Of a DNA stretch of 64,000 nucleotides, positions 1 through 9,800 are shown piece by piece. Source of the DNA: Winogradskyella marina (GTDB lineage: Bacteria; Bacteroidota; Bacteroidia; Flavobacteriales; Flavobacteriaceae); NCBI RefSeq assembly GCF_015645385.1, contig NZ_JADOET010000002.1, positions 248,001 to 312,000 of the forward strand. The letters are read 5' to 3'. Below the pieces are notes generated by a model. That model saw nothing but the letters and a program-made list of their open reading frames with translations, was not told the DNA's origin and ran no database searches. Made by a program: the position numbers and the translations under genes. The stretch's first letter is position 1, and every line of letters starts with the position of its first letter.

Positions 1-982
1 CTGCCATAAGATGTAACTGATGTTTCATCCAAACGTTAAACAGATTATTAAAATCGGCATCTGGCGTATTTAATTCTGAAAGGCCTAATCTGGCTATATT
101 TTGTTTTTTTATAGTTTCAAGTTCGGCATCAATACGAGTACTATTGGCATATAAAGCCGTAAAGTCATCGGCTTCAGCTTCATCAAATACAATACCCATA
201 ACAATATTGATACGTTGTTCCGATCCTTCATCTAGATTCAAATTATGCTGTAAAGCAGATACCATATATTCTGTTGAAGCATCACTATCACTTAATTGTC
301 CTTTAACGATACAGTCTGGCATTTCAAAACTAAGGTTGTGACCTAAGAATACATCTTTACTAATATCAAAATGATCAAAAGGTACATCCGTATAGGTAAA
401 TGCGCGATACTTTTCCGTCATAACACTTACCGATCGGTTTCTAAAAAACAAGCGTTGTTTTTCTCTATCGTGATAACCATCAACGGCAGAATTATAACCA
501 TAGGTGAGATTTACTCCATCTAAAATCACTTTTGCTACGCTAAATACAGATATGTTTCGTGGTCTACCTGACTCATTAAATACCTTTACAGACCAAATTT
601 CTCCGGCTTCCTTACGAGGTACAAATATTTGAAATGATACTTTGATGCCATTTTTTTTACTCTCTAAAACAGTGTATCCTAATCCGTGAGTACAACTATA
701 GTCATCTAATTCAACACCAGTTGTATTTGGTGCAACGGACCATACGTCGTTCGTCTCATTATCTCTTAAGTAAATATGTCGTGGCGCACTTCTATCATCT
801 TGCTTTCCAAATAGATTAGTTAGGACACCAGCTTCATTTTGATATAGCGAAAAGCCATTAAGGTTTTGTCCTACACTGGCTAAGTATTTTGGGTTCCACA
901 ACATGTTAAACCAATCGCGAGGCGGTTGTGAATTTGTTATTTTATATTCAAGTCCGTTATTTATATAACTACCGTATTTCAT
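1..982 (-). CDS. GH94-family-like glycoside phosphorylase/hydrolase, 3' end beyond window
   Basis: The frame is open from an ATG at 982 to the window edge, so about 327 N-terminal residues are visible and the catalytic half is missing. The start MKYGSYINNGLEYKIT and the later run of PRDWFNMLWN, GFSLYQNEAG and RHIYLRDNETNDVW resemble the N-terminal beta-sandwich of GH94 enzymes (cellobiose phosphorylase type: YGYF, EYVITRPDTPRPWIN, GFSFYKD, RYIYIRD). There is no signal peptide, so it probably acts in the cytoplasm. GH94 enzymes split beta-glucosides with phosphate. It starts 19 bases after the rhamnosidase gene and is probably the next gene of the same operon. The substrate and whether it is a phosphorylase cannot be told from this part. 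Confidence 0.7.
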   Translation of the reverse strand, partial: MKYGSYINNGLEYKITNSQPPRDWFNMLWNPKYLASVGQNLNGFSLYQNEAGVLTNLFGKQDDRSAPRHIYLRDNETNDVWSVAPNTTGVELDDYSCTHGLGYTVLESKKNGIKVSFQIFVPRKEAGEIWSVKVFNESGRPRNISVFSVAKVILDGVNLTYGYNSAVDGYHDREKQRLFFRNRSVSVMTEKYRAFTYTDVPFDHFDISKDVFLGHNLSFEMPDCIVKGQLSDSDASTEYMVSALQHNLNLDEGSEQRINIVMGIVFDEAEADDFTALYANSTRIDAELETIKKQNIARLGLSELNTPDADFNNLFNVWMKHQLHLMA

Positions 983-1001
983 ATTACTGTTTTCTAAATT
1001 T

Positions 1002-3380
1002 TTATAATGCTATGTTTTGTTTTCCCCCAACAAGCGAAACTGATTGTCCTTGCCATTTAAATTCACCTGTAAGATCTTCTGGCATTGAAATCTCTGCATT
1101 TATATTATTGTCATTTTTTGAATAGCGAATTGTGATCATACCTTGAGGATGCGGAAATTCGACATTAAGTGTTTTTAATTGTCCCAAATTTGGTTCTATT
1201 ACAACCGACTTAAATGAGTGTTCTCCAGGATAAATTCCGGCAACAGTATGAAGAAAATCGAAGTTGGGACTCGAGCTCCACGCATGACATTCTGAACGCG
1301 GATTAATATCCGTTTCTCCATAGGTCGTCATGCCATCATCAATCATACCTCTCCAAGATCCTAATAAATCGAAATATAAATCTCCTAAACCTACCTTTTG
1401 AAGCGCTCTAAAGAGGTAAAATTTAAAATATATTGTAGCTTGAAAAAGCGTCTCGTCTTCAAGTACTTTTTTCATTATGTCAGATTGAACATCTTGTTTA
1501 AATGTATCGGTTAATATCCCTAAGATGTTCGTGTGCTGCGAGAATTCTTTTTTATCTGGTGTTTCGGCAATAAGTCCCTTTTTTGTATCAAAACAGTGTT
1601 CTAAAACGGACTTTTTAATACGTTTAGACAGTTTTTGATACGAATCGACTTCATGTTCTAAATTAAAATAACGGAATACGGCTTGCGCATGATCTAAGGT
1701 TTTTACAAACTGCAAGGCAATATTTGCTGAATAACCATCGTCTGCACCTTGCGGAATGCCACTTGGAAAATCAATTGTCCAATCGGTAAAATTCCACCAT
1801 TTTAAATTGGTAAGCATACCTGTTTCATCAACACGAGAGGCAAACCAATCGATTACCGATTTAATTCCAGGTATGAATGGACGTAAAAATTCAGGATCAT
1901 TTCTATACATGAAATAATCATAAATCATATCGACCCAAATCAATGAAAAAGGTGGTATAATTTGAATTATGTTTGATGGATATCGACTTTGGGTTAACCC
2001 TTCTGAAGTGCGCGAGTCGTCAAATTGTTGTATGGCTTTTCGCATTAACCGATCATCACCAGATACATAAATTGAGATGAGCGATGCAATTTTGGTGTCG
2101 CCTATATATTGTAAATTCTCATAATAAGAATCGTAATACATCTCGTCTGCAGAGTTTCGTAAGGTTCTCCAAGCCGCATCCCAAATCTTACTGAGTACTA
2201 GATCTCCTGTCTCCACTTTTGCTTTTTCTTCAAATGGATATCCTGTATAAACACCATAGTAATCTTCTAAAATTAAAGCCTCTTCTTTTGTGGTTATTTC
2301 TAGTTCTACAAAACGATACGTGCGTCGTGAAAGCGGTTTATAAAATCTATTTTTACCTCCATCGGGACAAATGATATCATAATACCCAAATATGGATTTG
2401 CCTTCAAACTCATTCCGATTCCCTTTTAAATCTACTAGATTTAAATTACCATCAGAAACTTTTTTATCTGGATTGACATCTTTTATTAATGCTTCAGCAT
2501 AGGTTATTTTTAGTTCACTGTCCTTTCCATGGCTATAGGTTAATTCTGGATATCCTGTAGTGTGATATTTTTGATCGATTAGAATTTTTACTTTTGAATT
2601 TTCAGGGATTATAGTGGCTTTACCATTTAAAAACCCGTCGTTTTTTTCAATGCCATTCACCCGAATAATTTCAGGAAATCGTTCTACTTTTTCTTCCATA
2701 AAAGGAATGGTTCTCGGTACTAAATGCCAAGCTCCTCCATATAAAAAACCTCTACCAACCGCGAACTCCGTTGTTGTACTTTTAGGGTTTAGCCAATGGT
2801 TGTCATTAAACTGTAATTGGTTCCAACCCCAAGGATATTTTGAGTCATCAACATGGTCACGTGGTCCAGCTGCATAATAAGCATTCATCATCTCGCTCGT
2901 AATCTTAACTGGTGAAAACGCATGATTTTTAATCACTTTCCAATCGGCACTTCCAGTATTAATATCTAAGTTGAGGTTTCGGTCTGCTTGTAAAATAAAA
3001 GCCGTTTGGTAAGTCACTTGCGATACACTTCTGTACTCTCCAAAATTCACGACTTCAGCGGCAATAACATTTTTGCCAACGTTTAATTGATCGGCTATAT
3101 TTAGTGTTTCATAACGTTGGTGTGCTGTATCTCCAATGGATGGTCCGTAACAAACCCGTTCTCCATTAACAAAAAGTCTATAACGGTTATCGGCAGATAC
3201 AAAAATGATGAACTCACTTATTTTCTCTTTGAGAGTAAATACATGTCGAAAAAGAAAAATACCATAGTCTAGCGTTGATGCACTTGGGTGTGTAATCCAT
3301 TGTGCTTTCCATGTATGTTTAAGCAAGTTAATATCTTTTCCGGACCCATTAACCGTTACTGTTGACTCTGGTCTACTCAT
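1002..3380 (-). CDS. GH78-like alpha-L-rhamnosidase
   Basis: 792 residues. The N-terminal half is built of beta-sandwich modules (for example WKAQWIT at 24-30 and FVNGERV at 70-76). The (alpha/alpha)6 barrel follows from about 385. The motif YYENLQYIGDT (419-429) matches the GH78 motif that usually reads DCPYYEQLQYxGDTR and holds the acidic catalytic residue (E421 here). SECHAWSSSPNFDFL (696-710) matches the conserved C-terminal part of the active site. GH78 enzymes release terminal alpha-L-rhamnose by inversion. No signal peptide is visible, so it probably trims imported oligosaccharides inside the cell and feeds the rhamnose pathway encoded nearby. It lies between the SGNH esterase (50 bases away) and the GH94-like gene. 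The family call is firm; substrate specificity is inferred. Confidence 0.85.
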   Translation of the reverse strand: MSRPESTVTVNGSGKDINLLKHTWKAQWITHPSASTLDYGIFLFRHVFTLKEKISEFIIFVSADNRYRLFVNGERVCYGPSIGDTAHQRYETLNIADQLNVGKNVIAAEVVNFGEYRSVSQVTYQTAFILQADRNLNLDINTGSADWKVIKNHAFSPVKITSEMMNAYYAAGPRDHVDDSKYPWGWNQLQFNDNHWLNPKSTTTEFAVGRGFLYGGAWHLVPRTIPFMEEKVERFPEIIRVNGIEKNDGFLNGKATIIPENSKVKILIDQKYHTTGYPELTYSHGKDSELKITYAEALIKDVNPDKKVSDGNLNLVDLKGNRNEFEGKSIFGYYDIICPDGGKNRFYKPLSRRTYRFVELEITTKEEALILEDYYGVYTGYPFEEKAKVETGDLVLSKIWDAAWRTLRNSADEMYYDSYYENLQYIGDTKIASLISIYVSGDDRLMRKAIQQFDDSRTSEGLTQSRYPSNIIQIIPPFSLIWVDMIYDYFMYRNDPEFLRPFIPGIKSVIDWFASRVDETGMLTNLKWWNFTDWTIDFPSGIPQGADDGYSANIALQFVKTLDHAQAVFRYFNLEHEVDSYQKLSKRIKKSVLEHCFDTKKGLIAETPDKKEFSQHTNILGILTDTFKQDVQSDIMKKVLEDETLFQATIYFKFYLFRALQKVGLGDLYFDLLGSWRGMIDDGMTTYGETDINPRSECHAWSSSPNFDFLHTVAGIYPGEHSFKSVVIEPNLGQLKTLNVEFPHPQGMITIRYSKNDNNINAEISMPEDLTGEFKWQGQSVSLVGGKQNIAL

Positions 3381-3430
3381 ATTTATATTAAAAATTATCT
3401 TTTATTAAAGTTCCTGACTGATGATTGTAA

Positions 3431-4930
3431 TTAATCTATTTTCGTTCGAAAAGTTGATACAGGCAATCCATTATTTGAGGTTAAATTAGCTTCTGTATAG
3501 GGCTTCCAAGCGTATCTTATATACAATGGTTTTTTGTGTTTATTTGGTAAGCTAAACGTTATTGTTTTGCCTTCAATATGAGGTTCTAATTTTTCAAAAT
3601 GAATGTTATCTGTACTTATTTCAAAACCAATTATAGCTTCTGATGATTTTGTTTTTAAACTACTAAACTCCCCATTAAAATGAATCGTATAAGTGTTGTT
3701 AGAATAGGTGATTTTATCAAACACAGGACTTTCATAATCCTTAACTGCTTTATAGGTGTCACCGAGTGCTAAGAATGCCAATCTGTCTCCAACAGGTTGT
3801 TTGTTTTTTGCATGTGTGTCTTGCCGATCTCCAACATCAGTTATAACGACCATTTTAGAATTAGGCACTTCATTTAATAATTCGCTTTGCGCAAATCTAA
3901 ACTCTGGCCATGCATGTCTATCTTCTCTACTCGTTAATTGCGTAGAATAAAAAGGGAGATCGTCATTAAAATCTGAACGCCATAAAGCCACCATTTTTTT
4001 AAACATAGTTTTGTACAAAATAGGAGCTTCTGCATTGGACTCTCCTTGGTACCAAATAACACCTTTGATTGGTACGTTTTTTATTGGTAATATGCCATTC
4101 TCATAATTATAACTCGGCATCCAAGGGTGTTTCTGGTTGGGATTTTTACTTAATGATATTTGATGTTTTGCTACTGAAATCATCGCGTCCTTTTCTTCCG
4201 CTTTAGCTTTCCAGCGTTGTTTTACAAAACTGGCTATAGCAGAATCTTGTTCAATATCGTTTTTAGTCAACCAAGATTCAATGGGAGAACCCGGAACGGC
4301 ATTGTGAATAATACCGATAGGAATATTCAATTCACTTTGTAGTTTTTCTGCAAAATAATACCCAACAGCAGAAAAATACAAAACCTCTTCAGGCGTTGCT
4401 TTTACCCAACCTTTAGTATTAAAATAGTGATTGTTTTGAATTTTTTTTAATTCTTCCAAGGTATGAACACCATCTTTACCCGTTGGGTAAGTGGGTTTCA
4501 TATTGTAAATTCTTAAGTTAGGATTGTTAGCTTTTTTAGCAACACTATCTCCATTTAAAGTGCGTTTTAAATCAAGATGCATGTTTGACTGCCCTGAAGC
4601 CAACCAAACGTCACCGATTAAAATGTCTGTGAGTTGAATTGATTCATTTTTAGATTTAATATTTAATTGATATGGACCGCCTGCTTCTAATGGATTAAAA
4701 TTAACGTTCCAGTGACCTTCACTATTAGCTATAGTATGAATTGTGGTGTCTTTTAAAGTTGCAACTACTTTGGTATCTGGCTTGGCTGTTCCCCAAACAG
4801 GGATGTTATGATGCCTTTGCAACACCATGTGACTAGAAAAAACAGGATCCACTTTCAAGTTGCTCTGCGCACTTAAAAAAATGGAGTAAAACGTTAGAAA
4901 AATGAAAAAAGAAACATTTTTAATTTTCAT
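3431..4930 (-). CDS. SGNH sialate O-acetylesterase-type carbohydrate acetyl esterase, secreted
   Basis: 499 residues with a signal peptide (1-22, ending FLSAQ). The layout fits the SASA/sialate 9-O-acetylesterase family: an N-terminal jelly roll (HMVLQRHHNIPVWG near 34-47), then the split SGNH domain. The nucleophile block is SGQSNM (112-117, Ser115). Block III is WYQGESN (293-299). The Asp/His pair is in DTHAKNKQPVGDRLA (371-385; D371, H373). Such enzymes remove O-acetyl groups from sugars, not only sialic acid; several in Bacteroidota act on plant or algal glycans. It probably works in the periplasm, deacetylating oligosaccharides before the GH78 enzyme acts. The gene is 22 bases after the PL14-like gene and belongs to the same transcription unit. 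Confidence 0.87.
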   Translation of the reverse strand: MKIKNVSFFIFLTFYSIFLSAQSNLKVDPVFSSHMVLQRHHNIPVWGTAKPDTKVVATLKDTTIHTIANSEGHWNVNFNPLEAGGPYQLNIKSKNESIQLTDILIGDVWLASGQSNMHLDLKRTLNGDSVAKKANNPNLRIYNMKPTYPTGKDGVHTLEELKKIQNNHYFNTKGWVKATPEEVLYFSAVGYYFAEKLQSELNIPIGIIHNAVPGSPIESWLTKNDIEQDSAIASFVKQRWKAKAEEKDAMISVAKHQISLSKNPNQKHPWMPSYNYENGILPIKNVPIKGVIWYQGESNAEAPILYKTMFKKMVALWRSDFNDDLPFYSTQLTSREDRHAWPEFRFAQSELLNEVPNSKMVVITDVGDRQDTHAKNKQPVGDRLAFLALGDTYKAVKDYESPVFDKITYSNNTYTIHFNGEFSSLKTKSSEAIIGFEISTDNIHFEKLEPHIEGKTITFSLPNKHKKPLYIRYAWKPYTEANLTSNNGLPVSTFRTKID

Positions 4931-4952
4931 AAAATAGGGGAATATGTCTTAC

Positions 4953-5804
4953 TTAAAATTCGGGTTTTAATTTTGTCACTTTTATCTTATCAAACAACGC
5001 AAAGGAATCGTTTTGTGGAGCCCAATCTTCTGTAGCGCCTCCGTGAAATGTTGAAAAGTAAAAAGAATCAATATCACCTTGATCCCATAAACGATAGCGG
5101 ACTTCTGTATCATCAATTACTTTTACACCATCGATCCAAACCTGCATAATGCCGTTTGGTAAGTTGTTTTGATTTAATTTTATTCTTTGGGTTAAGCGGT
5201 ACCATTTTCCGGTTTCAAAATATATTCCAGAATCGACAGAATCTCCATATTCTGAAGTCATATCCATATAATAAAAATAGACTATGGCTTCAACGCCAGC
5301 ATTTCTATTGACCCACATGTATCGTGCGCTCCAGCCTTCACCATTGTCGGGATGATTTCCACCCGTATACGTAGAGCCACCACTGGTTAAACCTGGTAGT
5401 TTACCGCCTTCTTTAAAATCGAACCCTTCTTTGAAATATACATAATAGTCCAAATAATATTCATTTGAAGCCGGTAAGGTTTTTATAAATTGAACACCAT
5501 TAGTTTCTGGTCCAACGGTGCCTTCAGGATAATCTACTTTTAAAACCTGTCCTTTTTCTCCTTCAGGATCATCAACAATATTGGCGTTATCACCAAGTAA
5601 AGACCAACGGATATCTCCACCTTCGCTTATTAAATTTTGTGTTGTATAGGTTCCTTGCGCTGCGGTTTCAAAATCTAATTCAAAAATTATATTTTCAGCA
5701 ATAGGTGTTTGTGGGTCTTCATTACTATCCTCAACGCTTTCCTGAGCACAAGCATTCAGCATAATGCCATTAAAGAATACTATAAATAAGATTGTATTTT
5801 TCAT
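4953..5804 (-). CDS. PL14-like polysaccharide lyase lipoprotein
   Basis: 283 residues. The N-terminus has a lipoprotein signal with lipobox LNAC (Cys19), so the protein is probably anchored to a membrane facing the periplasm or cell surface. The body is one beta-jelly-roll domain with the pattern of the polysaccharide lyase 14 fold: GKLPGLTSGG, then ARYMWVNRNAGVEAIVYFYY, then KWYRLTQRIKLN, WIDGVKV and FYFSTFHGGATEDWAP. PL14 enzymes cleave alginate or polyglucuronate by beta-elimination, so a uronic-acid-containing substrate is inferred. It lies 7 bases after the alpha/beta hydrolase gene and 22 bases before the SGNH esterase. The family is recognised by pattern only; I cannot verify the catalytic residues without a structure alignment. 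Confidence 0.72.
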   Translation of the reverse strand: MKNTILFIVFFNGIMLNACAQESVEDSNEDPQTPIAENIIFELDFETAAQGTYTTQNLISEGGDIRWSLLGDNANIVDDPEGEKGQVLKVDYPEGTVGPETNGVQFIKTLPASNEYYLDYYVYFKEGFDFKEGGKLPGLTSGGSTYTGGNHPDNGEGWSARYMWVNRNAGVEAIVYFYYMDMTSEYGDSVDSGIYFETGKWYRLTQRIKLNQNNLPNGIMQVWIDGVKVIDDTEVRYRLWDQGDIDSFYFSTFHGGATEDWAPQNDSFALFDKIKVTKLKPEF

Positions 5805-5811
5805 AATTCTA

Positions 5812-6846
5812 CTATTTGGTAATCCCTAAGTGTTTATAGATAAAGTTTTTTGTGTTTTTAACTGCTATTTTTGATTCTGGAATATCATAATGACCTTGCC
5901 AAACATGCCACATCCCTTCATAAATATCTAACTCTACATCTTTATTGTTTTCTTTTAGTTGTCGATACATTCTGAGGGAATTGCTTAAAAATATTTCTTT
6001 ACTTCCCACTTGAATTAGAGTAGGGGGAAAGGCTTTTGAATAATCTCCATACACTGGTGAAACATACGGATTTTTCCATTCTTTTCTTGGTGCGTAAGCT
6101 TCAGCACAATTTTCTAAAAATCCTTTATAAATTAACGTAGGGTCTGTGTCTTTTAATGTATGATAGGAGTCTCCGATTTCATCTAAATCTAACCAAGCAG
6201 ACCATAATACAACGGAACTTGGTAAATTTATTTTTAAATCTCGCATTTTTAAAATTGAAGCGACAGTAATTGTGCCTCCAGCGGAATCACCATATATGGC
6301 AATATGTTCTGCTTTATAAGTTTTTAATAATGCTTTATAAGCCGTAATGACTTCTTCTAATATTTGACTAAACTTGGCTTGTGGTGCTAAGGTATAATCA
6401 ATGGCTATGATTCTTAAGTTGCTTGTTTCTGCTAACGGAACACTAGATAATAACGTGACATCGGCAGGATAGAAAACGAAACCTCCACCATGGATGTAAA
6501 TAATGACTTTGTTAGATTCTTGATAATTCTTCGGCTTAATATCGATGGCTCTAATGCCATCTAGAAATATGGTTTCTACACTAGGTTGATATACTTCTAA
6601 TAACTTAGCTAAAGGTTGTTCTGCTTCAATTTGAAACTCCCGTTGTCTCTCTTCCCACACCGAAATTGGAGCATCATGTTTTGGTAAATTTGCTCCAGCA
6701 TTTCTACCTTCAATTGTCCAATTGCTTAACATCGTTTTAGCTTCTTCTGAAATTGTAGAAGGTATAGCTAATTCGTTTTCAGTCTTGTGGTTAATATTTC
6801 TCTCTTCTTGAGATGAAATTAAAGCGTTATTAGGGGTTTGTTTCAT
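5812..6846 (-). CDS. Alpha/beta hydrolase of the HSL (hydrolase-3) family
   Basis: 344 residues without a signal peptide. It has the oxyanion motif HGGG (119-122) and the nucleophile elbow GDSAGG (186-191, Ser188), both typical of hormone-sensitive-lipase-like esterases. The probable catalytic His is H314 in EGMWHVWQG. The region before it (LIQVGSKEIFLS, near 277-288) carries a Glu where this family places the acid. The first 45 residues are hydrophilic and not part of the usual fold. In this setting it is probably a cytoplasmic carboxylesterase that removes acetyl or other acyl groups from imported sugars, but HSL-family substrates are hard to predict. It follows the 2058-residue gene by 19 bases. 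Confidence 0.8.
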   Translation of the reverse strand: MKQTPNNALISSQEERNINHKTENELAIPSTISEEAKTMLSNWTIEGRNAGANLPKHDAPISVWEERQREFQIEAEQPLAKLLEVYQPSVETIFLDGIRAIDIKPKNYQESNKVIIYIHGGGFVFYPADVTLLSSVPLAETSNLRIIAIDYTLAPQAKFSQILEEVITAYKALLKTYKAEHIAIYGDSAGGTITVASILKMRDLKINLPSSVVLWSAWLDLDEIGDSYHTLKDTDPTLIYKGFLENCAEAYAPRKEWKNPYVSPVYGDYSKAFPPTLIQVGSKEIFLSNSLRMYRQLKENNKDVELDIYEGMWHVWQGHYDIPESKIAVKNTKNFIYKHLGITK

Positions 6847-6865
6847 TTTTAAATATACTTCTTAA

Positions 6866-9800
6866 TCAATTAACGATTAATTTTTGAGTAAATATTTTTG
6901 ATGTATTTCTTAATTTTAGAATGTATACTCCAGAATTCAATTGTATATCGGCATGCATTGTATTAGATTGTGTTGGCTGCACATGCTGTTTAAATACTAA
7001 ACGACCTGTTAATGAGTAAATTTCAAGAGTAGATTTCTGATTTAACATACGACTAGAAATAGTAACTTTACCTTCATTAATAGGGTTTGGGTAAACACTT
7101 ACAGTTGAATTTTCTATTTCAAGTATTTCTTTTGTGTTATTGTTATAAGCTTTTCCTAGAGTTAAGGCTGTATCAAAATTTAAAACAGGTCTATAACTTG
7201 ATGTTGTATGATCTTGAGATGCGATATCCCAATAGTTATAATTCCCTGATCCATTATAGTCTAAACTAAATCTGAAAAATATGAAGTCTCCTGTAACAGC
7301 TCCGTTATCTAATTGATTATTGATATAGTTAACAATATTTTGAGACGATGAACTTTGAAGATTCCCTTGTGGTGAATTTAAATCTAAAATATCATCTTCT
7401 ATTGCCGTAGCTGTTAGGTCTGTATCGTAAACTCCTGCATAAAAATCGGTACTTAAAATAGTACTACTACTTCTATACGGCAACCCATAAAGATCGACTT
7501 TATGCGCTAGGTTTCCACCATTTTGTAATAGGTGAAAATTTAAGGTAGCAGAGGTAAGCCTTTCGTCTTGTGCTAACGTTGGAATCTGAAAAGGTATTAT
7601 AGCGGATGTTTTATTGTTTGATCCTATTCTATGCGTATGATATCCTACCCATTGCATTCCTCCATTCTCATAAACCGTTTGGTCATCCATAACCGCCTCT
7701 ACGATATAGTTATTTTGTTGAGGTAAAGCATTAACTTGGATATTTAAGATAGCGCTATCATTTAATTCCCCATCGTAAACTGTAACAGTTATGTTTGAAG
7801 TACCTTCATCTCCTGAAATAGGAGATAGTGTTATTGTTGCTGTTCTGTCTCCATTGTCAACAAAAGTAGCATAACTAGGTGCATTGTTGATTGCAAAAGT
7901 TAATGCATCAGCATCCGCATCTGTTGCAGATATATTTATGATTTTAACTTCATCAACATTTAGAGTTTGACTTACTAAAGTTGACAATACAGGTGCATTA
8001 TTAGCCGTGGTTGAGTCATTATTAACTACAATATTTAAGGTTTCAGTATCAATTGTAGTACCATCGTTTACAGAAATAGAAATACTATTTGTTGAAGCAT
8101 CTCCAATAGCTGGAGCAATAGTTAATGTAGCCGTATTATCGTTATTATCCATAAAGGTTACAAATGAAGGTAAATTGTTTGCTGTAAAACTTAATGTATC
8201 TCCATCGGTATCTGTAGCAGAAACAATTATATTTAAAGTGTCACCTTCAGTGATGGTTTGATTTCCAATTGGTACTAAAACAGGAGCGGTATTTGTTGGC
8301 GGTGTATACCCTGATGTATTAATAACAATTTCAGAATAATTATTCCACCCATTAACATCACTTCCTGAACCTACTATTCTAAAATATTTTGCTGAGACAT
8401 CTACAAAATCAAAATGTTCCGCAGCTGTTGTAGTTCCGGTACTCGTATCTGAATGTACTTGAGTGAAATTACGTCCATCTGTTGAAACTTCAATTACAAA
8501 ACTATAAGCTCTTTCATCACCTAAACCAAAGCTAATATCTACCGATTGAACCGTAACAATTTCGCAAAAGCTTTTTTGTATCCACTGATTACCCTCAGCA
8601 GCCCATTTTGTTTGGTTATCTCCATCAAAAGCATTTGATGGAGGGTTATATCCCCATTGGTCATCTTGATAAGTACTTGCCCAATTGGTATCGCATTCAT
8701 AAATAAAAGTGGCAGAAGAATTAGAAGCTGTATTTCCAGCATAGTCTTCTACATTGTTGGCCGTAATTGTATAGGATGTATTCCCATTTAAAGCAGAACA
8801 GGTTAATGTTACCGTTTTATTATCTGCTGATAAAGAGGCTGAACTTATAGTTGCACCTCCGCTTAAAGTATAATTTCCTGGCAACTCTGAAGAAATGTTA
8901 GTCACACTTTCGCTAAAAACAATAACAAATTCATCATTAAAAAACGTATTATTTGCACTTACAATAACTGGCGAAGTTATATCTGCACTTGCTTGAAGTT
9001 CAAATGCGCCACAGTCCACTGCTGCACCAACAGATCTTGGGTCTCCGTTAATATCTAAAGTAGTAAGACTTGTATTTACACCAGCATCAATTGCGGAACT
9101 TCCGGCTTTTAGATTAAAGTCCCAATTATTAAAATCTTCATAAGTATTGATAGCGTCAATTGCAGATACTACAATATTATATTCTACTGTATTAGTTGTT
9201 TCATCATAAGTCCATGGTGTATATTTTGCGGCTATATTATTTCTTATAATATTCCCTGTACTTCCGTTACCTTGCTTATCATTTTTTATTTGTATCCAAG
9301 GAATGGCATCAGTTACAGGATTGTAGGACGTAGGGGTTTTAGAAACTGTGTTATTTTGAATTTTACAATTAATAGCTCCTGTAAGGGTAATGCCATGATA
9401 GTGATCGGAAACGACTAAATTATTTTCTACAATGACATTTTCGGTATGACCGTCGGTAATAATAATACCTTGCATGGAATACCCTATTAAATTATCATCA
9501 ACCATCGCCTGAGTTATAGGGTCTGCAAAGTTGAATATTTTATTATTCCTAATAACGACATCGTCTATAATCCCTGCTGCAACATTATCCTTGTCGTACA
9601 TCTGTATACCATCATCATGATTTATATTGTAATCTTCGATATAAGCATCTCTAATAATATTATTTTCGTAAATAGCGTGCGAACCTAATGCCCTAATAGC
9701 ATCTGCGCCAAAATTATCAATTAAGTTATTTCTAATTTCAGCATAATCACCTTCTATTTGTAATGCAAAATACACATTTTTGATGGTGTTGTTATTAAAG